A stretch of 64,000 bases of DNA, taken from JBBEBE01 sp040882505. Lineage in GTDB: Bacteria > Bacteroidota > Rhodothermia > Balneolales > Balneolaceae. A model generated the notes under the pieces. That model was not told the origin of the DNA. It did not search any database and worked only from the letters and a program-made list of their open reading frames with translations. Position numbers and translations under genes: made by a program. Positions 15,758 through 24,297 of the stretch are shown piece after piece; position 1 is the first letter of the stretch; the number at the start of each line of letters is the position of its first letter. Location of the stretch: the NCBI GenBank assembly GCA_040882505.1, contig JBBEBE010000009.1, positions 124,001 to 188,000 of the forward strand. The letters run 5' to 3'.

Positions 15758-17212
15758 ATGATGATTTCCATCTATATGCTGACAGGCGCACTCCTTTTGC
15801 TCGTCAGCATCTTTTCGAGCAAGCTCTCGGTCCGCTACGGCGTCCCCGCTCTGCTCATTTTTTTGGGAATCGGGATGGTGGCCGGCTCCGACGGCCTGAA
15901 TATTATCTATTTGAGTGACTACGGACTGGCGCAGTCCCTCGGAATCGTAGCTCTTGCCTACATCCTCTTTTCCGGGGGTCTGGATACCCGATGGACCCGG
16001 ATTCGCCCCGTGATGCTCCCCGGAATCCTCCTCTCGACGCTCGGTGTTCTGGTCAGTGCTCTGGTGGTGGGAACGGCCACCGCCTGGATTCTGGATGTCT
16101 CCTGGATGGAAGGGGTGTTGTTGGGCGCGATCGTCTCCTCGACGGACGCCGCTGCAGTCTTCTCTGTTCTTCGGTCCCGCTCCATCGGATTCAAGTACCG
16201 CCTGCGGGAGCTAATCGAGTTCGAGTCGGGCACAAACGATCCGATGGCGATTTTCCTGACCATTGGAATCATTCAGTATCTGACGATTCCGGACACGGGA
16301 TGGGTGGATTTTGTCTGGCTGTTTGTGAAACAGATGTCCCTGGGTCTCCTCTTCGGATATCTGCTGGGCCGAGCCATCACCTGGCTCATCAACCACGCCA
16401 ATCTGGGATATGACGGGCTCTATCCGGTACTGGCCCTCTCGTTTGTCCCACTCATCTATGCCCTCACCGACCTGGCCGGTGGAAGCGGATTTTTGGCCGT
16501 CTATCTGGCTGGCTTGGTGATGGGAAATTCAGTCTTTGTTCATCAACGCAGCTTGATGAATTTCTTTGACGGACTGGGATGGCTCATGCAGATCTGCATG
16601 TTTCTGGTGCTGGGCCTGTTGGTCTTTCCCTCGACGGTCATTGACGTGACGGGTCCAGGCCTGCTGATCGCCCTTGTGCTCATCTTTGTTGCCCGCCCGC
16701 TCAGTGTATTCATTTCGACGGCGTTCACCCAAATGAGACGGCGATCCAAATGGATGGTCTCCTGGGTCGGACTTCGGGGTGCTGTTCCCATTATCATGGC
16801 CACGTTCCCGTTGGTCGTGGGACTGGAAGAGGCGGACCTCTTCTTTCGCATTGTCTTCTTTGTGGTTCTTACCTCGGTTCTGATCCAGGGGACCACCATC
16901 CCGCTGGTAGCCCGTTGGCTCCACGTGGACACCCCTGTCAAGCCCCGCACACGGTATCCGATCGAACTGGAACCCTCCGTCGATACCCGGGCGGCACTCA
17001 AAGAGGTGGAGGTCGAGGAGATGGATTATGCGGTCGGAAAGCAAATTCTGGAGCTTGGACTTCCGGAAAATGTATTGATTACACTGATCAATCGGGAAGG
17101 GACGTTCATGGTGCCCCGAGGGACGACCGAGATTCTCCCGCATGACAAACTGCTCATCCTCTCCGATAAAAAGGATGTAGCCGAGATTCGGCGACTGATC
17201 AAGGAGGAGTAA
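15758..17212 (+). CDS. nhaP2: Potassium/proton antiporter, NhaP2 (CvrA) type
   Basis: 484 residues starting at ATG 15758 (a second ATG follows immediately). About a dozen hydrophobic helices fill residues 1-390, with the CPA-family ion site in FESGTNDPMAIFLT and SSTDAAAVFS. Residues about 405-484 form a cytoplasmic TrkA-C/RCK_C domain (LEVEEMDY-like region, then GTFMVPRGTTEILPHDKLLIL). NhaP2 proteins extrude K+ or Na+ in exchange for protons and the RCK_C domain regulates them. The E. coli protein carries an additional C-terminal domain absent here. Transcribed alone, convergent with the histidine kinase gene; a short hairpin lies between them. Confidence 0.82.
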   Translation: MMISIYMLTGALLLLVSIFSSKLSVRYGVPALLIFLGIGMVAGSDGLNIIYLSDYGLAQSLGIVALAYILFSGGLDTRWTRIRPVMLPGILLSTLGVLVSALVVGTATAWILDVSWMEGVLLGAIVSSTDAAAVFSVLRSRSIGFKYRLRELIEFESGTNDPMAIFLTIGIIQYLTIPDTGWVDFVWLFVKQMSLGLLFGYLLGRAITWLINHANLGYDGLYPVLALSFVPLIYALTDLAGGSGFLAVYLAGLVMGNSVFVHQRSLMNFFDGLGWLMQICMFLVLGLLVFPSTVIDVTGPGLLIALVLIFVARPLSVFISTAFTQMRRRSKWMVSWVGLRGAVPIIMATFPLVVGLEEADLFFRIVFFVVLTSVLIQGTTIPLVARWLHVDTPVKPRTRYPIELEPSVDTRAALKEVEVEEMDYAVGKQILELGLPENVLITLINREGTFMVPRGTTEILPHDKLLILSDKKDVAEIRRLIKEE

Positions 17213-17229
17213 AGGGCTTGGGTGGGCTA

Positions 17230-17249
17230 TCCGGTGTCGGAATACCGGA
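17230..17249. terminator. Weak hairpin between convergent genes
   Basis: TCCGGT pairs with ACCGGA across an 8-bp loop in the 41-bp gap between the antiporter and histidine kinase stops. No T-tract follows; possible shared terminator. Confidence 0.3.
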
Positions 17250-17253
17250 AAGA

Positions 17254-18942
17254 TTACCGAACGAAAAAGCTGCCGCTCCCCTTCTCGTCCGAACGATCAA
17301 AGCTCAGCGTAAATCGGGTACCGTTGTCGGTTTCGTGGTACCGGTACTCCCCCTTGAGCTGTTTGGTGAGCAGCTGAATCAGGGCCAGACCCATGGTCCC
17401 GCTGACTTCCTGATCCCTGCCGGGGACAAAAACAGGGCCATCATCTTCAATCTCGAGTTGAATTCGCTCGGACGGACCTTCGCGAAGACGAATCCGGATA
17501 ACCCCATGGGTTCGGCCCCGGAATGCGTGTTTGAGAATATTGGTCATCACTTCATTGATCAGAAGTGAAAAGGGTACCGCCTGGTTGATGCTCAAATTCA
17601 GGGGGGCCAAATCGAATTTCAAATCCACATCAACCCCCACCCGAAGCGTCTCCACAATGGTTTGGATCAACGTTTCCACTCCATTTTCAAAGGAAATTCT
17701 CGAAAAGTTCTCCGATTGGTAGAGCTGTTCGTGGATGGTGGCCATCGACTTGATGCGCACCGTGCCTTTCAGAAGCTCTTCTCGCTGGTCCGGATCGGTC
17801 AAATGCATCGCCTGCAACTCCAGGAGACTGGAAACGACGGCCAGGTTATTCTTGACACGGTGGTGAATCTCGGACAACAATGTCTCCTTCTCCTGGAGAG
17901 AGGCGCGGATCACCTCCTCCCCTTCCTTCTGCTCGGTAATGTCAATGGCGACTCCGCCAATCACATCGGAAAGTCCGGGAATGTCCCGGAGCGGGAAGAG
18001 ATTGGTTCTGTACCAGTGCGGTTTCATTTCGCCAATCTCCAGCATCTCTTCCAGAATCACCGGCAGATCGCTCTCCAGAACCTGCCTGTCATTCTCGCGA
18101 AACATAGCAGCCACCTCCGGAGTGTGGATTTCATCGACCGACTTGCCCAGAATCCGGTGTCCATTGAGACCAAACAGGGTTCGAAATCCCCGGTTTACAA
18201 AGATATACCGACCGCCCGGTTCCCGAATCCAGATGGCGGCTCCGGCTTGGTTGGTCAGTTTTTCGAGCAGTTCCTGATAGCGACGGGACTCCTCTTCGGC
18301 TCGTTTCTGGTCGGTAATGTCGATAAGCGCACCCACCATCTGTATGACGTCACCGTCGCGCACCACCGGTGCCTCGTTGACTTCGACCCAGAGCTTGGTG
18401 CCGTCCGGTTTCTGTAGCTCCAGTTCGTATGGCGGCTGGCGCTCGCCGGTCTTCAGAGCCCGGGTGGTTCGCTCGTGACCAATCTTGTTTTCGGGGCGGT
18501 CCGTCACATAGGTTTCCCAACTGATTCCGATTTCATCGGACGGGATTCCAAGAAACGTTTCACTCTGAGGACTCAAATAGGTAAGATTGCCATCCGGATC
18601 ATGCGCATAAAACATGTTGTTGCTGTGTTCGACAATGTCTCCCAATCGGGTACGCACCGACTCCAAATCGTCGATCAATGCGGCCAAGGCGTTGTTGTTT
18701 CGCTGGATGAGCCAGTAGAGAAGAAGGGCTGTGACACTTACATACCCGATCCCCTTGACGGTCTGAAGCTGCTGGACTCGCACCGGAGCAGGCAAAAAAA
18801 GATCCGACAAAAAGATCCAGAGGAAGCCGGCCATCAGATAGATCCCGACAATCACCAATGGATCCCGATAAAGTAGCTGTGTTCTGCGATTCAATGGATT
18901 CCCCGATTTTTCTGAAAACCCCGATTCTCCTGCACCCCGCAT
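17254..18942 (-). CDS. Membrane sensor histidine kinase, PAS-PAS-HisKA_2
   Basis: 562 residues. Two transmembrane segments (about 28-50 and 63-80) with little between them, two PAS domains (about 100-212 and 225-338, the first with YAHDPDGNLTYLSPQSETFLG), then a HisKA_2 dimerisation domain with EIHHRVKNNLAVVSSLLELQ (phospho-acceptor His at 360/361) and a HATPase_c domain with INEVMTNILKHAF and the G box EDDGPVFVPG. HisKA_2 kinases typically sense light, redox or small ligands and often act on receiver-only or PhyR-like partners; no response regulator is adjacent. ATG 18942 is the only sensible start. Confidence 0.88.
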   Translation of the reverse strand: MRGAGESGFSEKSGNPLNRRTQLLYRDPLVIVGIYLMAGFLWIFLSDLFLPAPVRVQQLQTVKGIGYVSVTALLLYWLIQRNNNALAALIDDLESVRTRLGDIVEHSNNMFYAHDPDGNLTYLSPQSETFLGIPSDEIGISWETYVTDRPENKIGHERTTRALKTGERQPPYELELQKPDGTKLWVEVNEAPVVRDGDVIQMVGALIDITDQKRAEEESRRYQELLEKLTNQAGAAIWIREPGGRYIFVNRGFRTLFGLNGHRILGKSVDEIHTPEVAAMFRENDRQVLESDLPVILEEMLEIGEMKPHWYRTNLFPLRDIPGLSDVIGGVAIDITEQKEGEEVIRASLQEKETLLSEIHHRVKNNLAVVSSLLELQAMHLTDPDQREELLKGTVRIKSMATIHEQLYQSENFSRISFENGVETLIQTIVETLRVGVDVDLKFDLAPLNLSINQAVPFSLLINEVMTNILKHAFRGRTHGVIRIRLREGPSERIQLEIEDDGPVFVPGRDQEVSGTMGLALIQLLTKQLKGEYRYHETDNGTRFTLSFDRSDEKGSGSFFVR

Positions 18943-19106
18943 TCCCTAATTAACTCTCTGGCAAGCAGACCTGCAATCTTTTTCATGCGGGTTGGATTGG
19001 AATTGTTTTAGAATTCATACATTTGTTGTATGAACTGATGACTTTTATGGGACCGATCATCTATTTCGAGTACATCCAGAAGAAGTAGTAACCCATCTGA
19101 TACGTG

Positions 19107-19142
19107 AAAGGGCCGACCTGGATCACTCCGGGCCGGCCCTTT
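19107..19142 (-). terminator. Intrinsic terminator after the CBM9-like gene
   Basis: A 9-bp stem AAAGGGCCG/CGGCCCTTT with an inner CC-GG pairing sits 38 bp beyond the stop of the gene at 19181 and closes locus A. Confidence 0.7.
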
Positions 19143-19180
19143 CTGTGTGTGTAGTAGAAATCAGTCGTCCAATCTTCTGA

Positions 19181-20401
19181 CTAGGATCCTTCTTCGCTCT
19201 TCCAGACGAGGCCGTCCTGGCGAATGTGCCATTGTGTGCCCGTTTCGAACCCTGGCAGAGTCGCTTCGTAGAGTGATCGGGTCGTTTCGATCTGTGGCAC
19301 CGCTTCGTATCCCTCGATCTCATACTCGTCGATCTCGAGATCGCCCGGGTCCTGTGCGTATCGACCGTTTTCTTCATGAAACTCGAGCTGAGCGTAGTGC
19401 AACAGTCTCAATGCCCATTTCACCTCTTCGTCCCGGTGCCAGCGAAAGGAATCAATCCCGTTCCCGGATTCCCGTTCGGAGAATTGCAGGTAGCCCCACG
19501 TTTCCGGAATGTGCTGGCTTCGCACCTGAGGAGACCAGACATACTTGTACTCCGGCCAGGGCTGCCCGGTCACCGGATCGATCTCCTTCCGGTATGTTCC
19601 GTCTTCCCAGACCAGGTCCCAGACGATGCGCATGAACGCGACCCGCCACTGGTCCCCGTCTTCCGGCAACTGCCGGTTCCCGAGCAACGGACGGATCTCG
19701 TCCCAGTCGTAGGCCAATTCCACTGTCCAGGAGCGATCCTTCCCCTCGGGGTTGTTGACCTCCCCGTCGACTGAAATCGCATGCTCGAAATGGATCATGT
19801 TCCAGGTGCTGGTCGAAAGTCGTCCGTTTCCTCGCGGTTTGGTGATGAAGAGATCCCACATGGTACCCAGTGCATTTACCTGAAACTCCAGATAGTTGTG
19901 GGTATCTCCATCGGGGTCCAGAAAGATCTCGAATGCATTCTCGGGATGGATCTGACTGTTTCGCTCGGTTGCTTCGCCCCAGATGGCATGATCCTCGATT
20001 CGGGCTGCAACATAGAGCTTCTCGTCGTCCCAGAGCATCTTCATGAGGGTCTCCCATTGGGGGTGAGGCCGCTCACGTGGATCCCGCTCGACAAACGGAG
20101 TAGACCAGGGAGCATTGCCCCACGTACTCTCCTCCAGTTCACCGTCAATGTCGATGGGCCCGGAAGCACGATAGACGATGTAGCTGTTCGGGTCAAACGA
20201 CAGATTCGGGCGTTCGGATTGAACGGCCGGACCCGTCGGAATCGGTTCGGTATCCGGGGCAGCGGAACTGCACCCGGCAGCGATCAGCACCAGCGCCATC
20301 CATGCGAGGACGGGGCGGTGATGCCGGCGGTCCGTTCCGGTTCGACCCGTAAAGGATCTCCAATCGAATCGATACACGTTACTCTCCCCGCCAGTTGTCA
20401 T
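19181..20401 (-). CDS. CBM9-like carbohydrate-binding lipoprotein
   Basis: Up to 406 residues. If translated from ATG 20401 it overlaps the upstream gene by 23 bp; a GTG at 20377, immediately after that gene's stop, is an alternative. Either way an Arg-rich n-region, a hydrophobic core and lipobox LIAAGC follow. The body starts with the CBM9 pattern IDIDGELEESTWGNAPWSTPF and continues with WDDEKLYVAARIED, FEIFLDPDGDTHNYLEFQVN and WTVELAYDW, as in xylan/glycan-binding family 9-like domains used as stand-alone exported proteins. The last ~80 residues (RDEEVKWALRLLHYAQ onwards) form a separate C-terminal region of unknown role. Last gene of locus A. Confidence 0.75.
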   Translation of the reverse strand: MTTGGESNVYRFDWRSFTGRTGTDRRHHRPVLAWMALVLIAAGCSSAAPDTEPIPTGPAVQSERPNLSFDPNSYIVYRASGPIDIDGELEESTWGNAPWSTPFVERDPRERPHPQWETLMKMLWDDEKLYVAARIEDHAIWGEATERNSQIHPENAFEIFLDPDGDTHNYLEFQVNALGTMWDLFITKPRGNGRLSTSTWNMIHFEHAISVDGEVNNPEGKDRSWTVELAYDWDEIRPLLGNRQLPEDGDQWRVAFMRIVWDLVWEDGTYRKEIDPVTGQPWPEYKYVWSPQVRSQHIPETWGYLQFSERESGNGIDSFRWHRDEEVKWALRLLHYAQLEFHEENGRYAQDPGDLEIDEYEIEGYEAVPQIETTRSLYEATLPGFETGTQWHIRQDGLVWKSEEGS

Positions 20402-21683
20402 TGGAGTGTCCGTTCATGTCCCAAACCACTTCTCCACCGAAAATGGTGAGCTCGCTGTCAAATTTCCGATCTCCCCTCACGGCCACCGACGGGCGATCCA
20501 CATCGACAAAACCAAACTCACCTTCCCGGATGCCGAACACCCAGACATCGGCAATGGCCCCTTCGCTCAAATGTCCCAACTCTTCGTGCTGGATCACCTG
20601 TGCCGATTTCCAGGTCGTGGCCTGTACGATCTCTTGAACGCTCATCCCGATGTTGAGCATCTTGGACATCACATTGTTCAGGTCCTGCATGCCAAGGGTG
20701 CGCAGACTACTCATGTGCAGGTCACTGCTGATCGTATTGGGTTGGATCCCTTGCTCGATCGCCGGGATGGCGGTGGAGAAATCGAAACTCCCGCCTCCGT
20801 GGCCGACATCGTAGATAATCCCGCGCTCCTGGGCTGCTGCCACAAAGTCGCGGACGTTTCCGTTCTGATCGATAATCGCTTCCCGACCACTGTTTGGATC
20901 CGGGCTGCCACCATAAATGTGGCTGTAGATATCACCGGGTCGGAGTTTTTCCATAAAAAGAGTCTCCAGGGAGAGCGCCGGATCTGCACTTCCGAAATCG
21001 ATCATCACCGGTTTGTCAGCCAATCGCCCTGCTTCGACCAGTCGGTCGATCGGCTCCCATGTGTGACCGTTGTAGTGAGCAATCTTGAACCCGACAATCT
21101 CGGGATGTCGACGCGCTACCAAAGCGGCCATCTTCGGATCCATGTCGTTCAGGTTCTGAGAGTAGACACCCCCCTTGCTCCCGTGTCCGGTAATCCGCAA
21201 CATGGCAAAAATCCGGGTGCGGGAGTTGGCGATGGTCTGATCCTTGAAGAGCTGGAAGTTGCGCCAGCCCGAACTTCCGGCATCGACCATAGTCGTAATC
21301 CCGTACCGAAAACTGAAGTTGTCGGGAATCACGGACCGGTAGCTATTCATCTGGTCCGAATAGGGATCGGTTCCGAAGAAGATGTGCGTATGCAGATCGA
21401 TCAGCCCGGGACTCACATAGAGACCGCTCACGTCGATCACCTGTTCTGCATCCGATTCAGGGATGGATCGGGCGACTCTGGCCACTTTGCCGTCGGCTAT
21501 GGCAACATCCATCATCTGATCAATCCCGTTTTTGGGATCAATCAGATGCCCTCCCTTGAGCAGGATGTCAAAGGATTGCGCCTGCAAGAGTACCGGAAGA
21601 AGGCAGAGAAGCAGGGTGGTCAATATGGATCGTAACGTGCGCCGGATCCCCGGTTGGCACGGTCGTTTTTTTGTAGGATTCAT
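20379..21683 (-). CDS. Exported COG3964-type amidohydrolase (copy 1)
   Basis: 434 residues; ATG 21683 is used, the longer frame starting at a TTG. Signal peptide core about 20-34. The dihydroorotase-like amidohydrolase barrel has His98-x-His100 (IDLHTH), a probable carboxylated Lys200 (VGFKIAHYNGH), His255 (DIYSHIYGG), His295 (VGHGGGSF) and Asp321 (SSDLHMSS), i.e. a complete binuclear metal site. Characterised relatives such as Atu3266 deacetylate acetylated hydroxy acids, and others sit with SelA-like enzymes in amino-sugar-acid pathways; substrate here is unknown. Two paralogues are at 22941-24230 and 46858-48114. Follows the aldose dehydrogenase gene by 36 bp. Confidence 0.82.
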   Translation of the reverse strand: MNPTKKRPCQPGIRRTLRSILTTLLLCLLPVLLQAQSFDILLKGGHLIDPKNGIDQMMDVAIADGKVARVARSIPESDAEQVIDVSGLYVSPGLIDLHTHIFFGTDPYSDQMNSYRSVIPDNFSFRYGITTMVDAGSSGWRNFQLFKDQTIANSRTRIFAMLRITGHGSKGGVYSQNLNDMDPKMAALVARRHPEIVGFKIAHYNGHTWEPIDRLVEAGRLADKPVMIDFGSADPALSLETLFMEKLRPGDIYSHIYGGSPDPNSGREAIIDQNGNVRDFVAAAQERGIIYDVGHGGGSFDFSTAIPAIEQGIQPNTISSDLHMSSLRTLGMQDLNNVMSKMLNIGMSVQEIVQATTWKSAQVIQHEELGHLSEGAIADVWVFGIREGEFGFVDVDRPSVAVRGDRKFDSELTIFGGEVVWDMNGHSNDNWRGE

Positions 21684-21719
21684 GAGTATCGGGGTCAACA
21701 GGTTCAGGGTAAAATCAAG

Positions 21720-22916
21720 TTAGTCGTTCGACGCTGCCGGCAAGAGCCGGAGAAGCATTCCATTGTCTTCGGTCAACAGGTAGAGCCAGCCATCCGGTCC
21801 CAAACGAACGGTTCGTACCCGCCCGATCCCTTCCAACAGCCTCTCGTCACGAAGGACCGTCTCGCCGTCCATCACGCTTCGGTTCAGCAGTTGCATGGAG
21901 AGAGAGGCCACAAAGAGGTCTCCATTCCAGCCTGGATACCGATCCGTGGTGGCAAAATCGAGTCCCGGAGGCGAAATACTCGGCGTCCAATAGTGGACCG
22001 GTGGTTCCATCCCCACCATGAGTGGATCGTCCGAAATGGACGTACTGTCGTACTCCAGGCTGTAGGTGGCCAGTGGCCAGCCGTAGTTCCGCCCGGGGCG
22101 AATGATGTTCAGTTCATCTCCACCATACTCCCCGTGTTCGGTAGACCAGACGGTCCCGGTTTCGGGATGAACCACGAGTCCCTGGTGCTGCCGGTGCCCG
22201 GTACTGTAGATCTCGAGCGGGACACCGACCGAGTCGGCATAGGGATTGTCGGCCGGAATGGTTCCGTCGTCAAACAATCGAAGGGTTTTTCCGGAGAGGC
22301 TCCGCAGATCCTGAATGGCGATACGTCGATGGCGCTCATCCAGGGTCCGGCCTCCAATGATGAAGAAGAGGTAGCCGTCATGATCGAAAGCCAGGCGGCT
22401 GCCGAACGATCCGCCGGCTTCCTGGTAGGGCCCCGCGCGGTAGAGCTCTTCGGACTCGACAAATGCATCCCCGTCCAACTTCCCTCGAATAAGGACCGTG
22501 TAGCCACCGTCATCCCCTTCCGGATCCTGGTAGTAGGTCAGGTAGAGCCAGCCGTTGGATTCATACTCGGGATGGATTTTCACATCCCGGAGCCCATCGG
22601 GGACTCCGGAGATCGGGTTGGGTAATCGCTCACCATTTCGCACCTGAATCAAGGTTCCATCCCGCTGGGTGATCAAGGTGCGGCCATCGGGCAAAAACTC
22701 CATACTCCAGGGTCGAACCAGATCGGTGAGAAGTGTATCCACAGAGAACGCCTGGTCCTCTGACTCCATAATGACCTGCGGCCCCTCCGGGAGTGGAAAA
22801 TAGATCCCGGCCGTTCTGTCACGCTCGCCACATGAGGTCAACAGCGCCATCATCAACAGTGCAACAACCGGTGCAGACGGCCATTCCAATCCATTCCATT
22901 TTGTCCATCGATTCAT
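21720..22916 (-). CDS. PQQ-dependent aldose sugar dehydrogenase lipoprotein
   Basis: 398 residues; ATG 22916 is preceded by AGAGGAG, a good ribosome binding site. Lipobox LLTSC with Cys29. The whole mature part is a glucose/sorbosone dehydrogenase (GSDH) propeller: RPWSMEFLPDGRTLITQRDG near the start and the hallmark GHRQHQGLVVHPETGTVWSTEHGEYGGDELN with RPGRNYGWP in the middle. These enzymes use PQQ and calcium to oxidise a broad range of aldoses to lactones in the periplasm. It sits between two amidohydrolase genes in locus A. No cytochrome domain is present, unlike the copies at 266 and 58089. Confidence 0.88.
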   Translation of the reverse strand: MNRWTKWNGLEWPSAPVVALLMMALLTSCGERDRTAGIYFPLPEGPQVIMESEDQAFSVDTLLTDLVRPWSMEFLPDGRTLITQRDGTLIQVRNGERLPNPISGVPDGLRDVKIHPEYESNGWLYLTYYQDPEGDDGGYTVLIRGKLDGDAFVESEELYRAGPYQEAGGSFGSRLAFDHDGYLFFIIGGRTLDERHRRIAIQDLRSLSGKTLRLFDDGTIPADNPYADSVGVPLEIYSTGHRQHQGLVVHPETGTVWSTEHGEYGGDELNIIRPGRNYGWPLATYSLEYDSTSISDDPLMVGMEPPVHYWTPSISPPGLDFATTDRYPGWNGDLFVASLSMQLLNRSVMDGETVLRDERLLEGIGRVRTVRLGPDGWLYLLTEDNGMLLRLLPAASND

Positions 22917-22940
22917 CAAAAGCTCCTCTTGGTCGTCTTC

Positions 22941-24230
22941 TTAGTAATTCTCGTTGTTCTCGTCCCAAGGTCGGGCAGATACGCCGTTCAGGTCCCACAT
23001 CACTCGGCCGTCTTTGAGCGTCAGTTCGCTCTCGAACTTCCGGGTACCTTCCATCACACGGCCGCGTGAATCGATGAATCCAAACTCTCCCTCCCGAATC
23101 GAAAAGACAGCAATATCGGCCACGGCGCCTTCGGTCAGGTGGCCCAGATCTTCACGCTGGATGGAGCGGGCCGGAATCCAGGTGGTTCTTGAGATAATGT
23201 CCGGGATCGACATGCCGACGGTCAGGTATTTGGACATCAGGTTGTTCATATCTTTCATTCCGCCGTTCATGCTCGAGGTGTGTGTATCCGTATCGATGAT
23301 ATCCGGCCAAAAACCCTGCTCTGCCGCTGCGACAACTTGCCACCAGATAAAACTCCCACCCCCGTGACCGACATTGAAGAGAATGCCACGATCCTGAGCT
23401 TCTTTTACGAACGGTCGCACTTGCCGGTTTTCGTCCACGACCGTCTCGCGACCCCCCGTGTTGGAGAAGGTATGTGAAAACATGTCGCCCGGGCGGAGAA
23501 TTTCGTTGAGCAACTTGTCCAGCGATCGCATGGGACGGTGCTCGCCAAAGTCGACCATGACGGGAACACCGGCGATTTCCCCCGCTTCCACTGCGCGCAA
23601 TTCGGGCGTATAATCGGGACCTTTGTAGTGTTGCGCCTTCACACCCACAATGATGCCGGGATACTCCTCGACTCTCATGGCCGTGAGTACCGGATTCATG
23701 TCGTAGTGATCCTGTGTCGCGATCCGGCTCTGCGATACACCCAAGTCGTTTTTGTACGATGACCCAACGCCAACGATACTCAGAAACGCGAGAACCCGCG
23801 TACGAGAGTTGTCGATCGTCTGCTCTTTAAAGAGTGGAAAGTTGCGCCATCCCGACGTTCCACCATCCACGATGGTGGTAATTCCGTTGCGAAAGGTGAA
23901 GATGTCCGGGAACACCGCACGAGTCACCTCCAGATGGAAAAGATGCCCATGCAGATCGATCAATCCCGGCGAGACGATCATCCCCGAAACGTCGATGACT
24001 TCCTCGGCCTGGTTGTCCGGTATCTGGCTGGCCACGCGTGCGATCCGGCCATCCAGAATGGCGACATCCATCACTTGGTCAATTCCGTTCTTGGGGTCAA
24101 TGACATGCCCGTCCTTGAGCAGGGTATCGTATGATTGTGCCTGCAGCTGCACGGCCAGTCCGGCGAACAGCATCAGCGTGAGCGCCAGCCAGCGGCGGGC
24201 AGTGGTCAATGGTTTGGAGTTGCGTCTCAT
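22941..24230 (-). CDS. Exported COG3964-type amidohydrolase (copy 2)
   Basis: 429 residues from ATG 24230 (the frame is open 14 codons further, but the signal peptide starts here: ARRWLALTLMLFAGLAVQLQA). Metal-site residues are intact: His94-x-His96 (IDLHGH), Lys in VGVKAQHYKG, His in FSHTFSN, His in VGHGGGSFIWW and Asp in TDTHTSS. It is closely similar to copies 1 and 3, sharing the opening DPKNGIDQVMDVAI and the closing ELTLKDGRVMWDLNG. Adjacent to two exported PQQ dehydrogenases; likely removes an acyl or amide group from the same substrate or its oxidation product. Confidence 0.82.
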   Translation of the reverse strand: MRRNSKPLTTARRWLALTLMLFAGLAVQLQAQSYDTLLKDGHVIDPKNGIDQVMDVAILDGRIARVASQIPDNQAEEVIDVSGMIVSPGLIDLHGHLFHLEVTRAVFPDIFTFRNGITTIVDGGTSGWRNFPLFKEQTIDNSRTRVLAFLSIVGVGSSYKNDLGVSQSRIATQDHYDMNPVLTAMRVEEYPGIIVGVKAQHYKGPDYTPELRAVEAGEIAGVPVMVDFGEHRPMRSLDKLLNEILRPGDMFSHTFSNTGGRETVVDENRQVRPFVKEAQDRGILFNVGHGGGSFIWWQVVAAAEQGFWPDIIDTDTHTSSMNGGMKDMNNLMSKYLTVGMSIPDIISRTTWIPARSIQREDLGHLTEGAVADIAVFSIREGEFGFIDSRGRVMEGTRKFESELTLKDGRVMWDLNGVSARPWDENNENY

Positions 24231-24297
24231 GGTTTCTCTGATTTCAGGATTCGGAATTTCACTGTGGCCCAATGGCTCACCAGTGCATGTTCACGGG

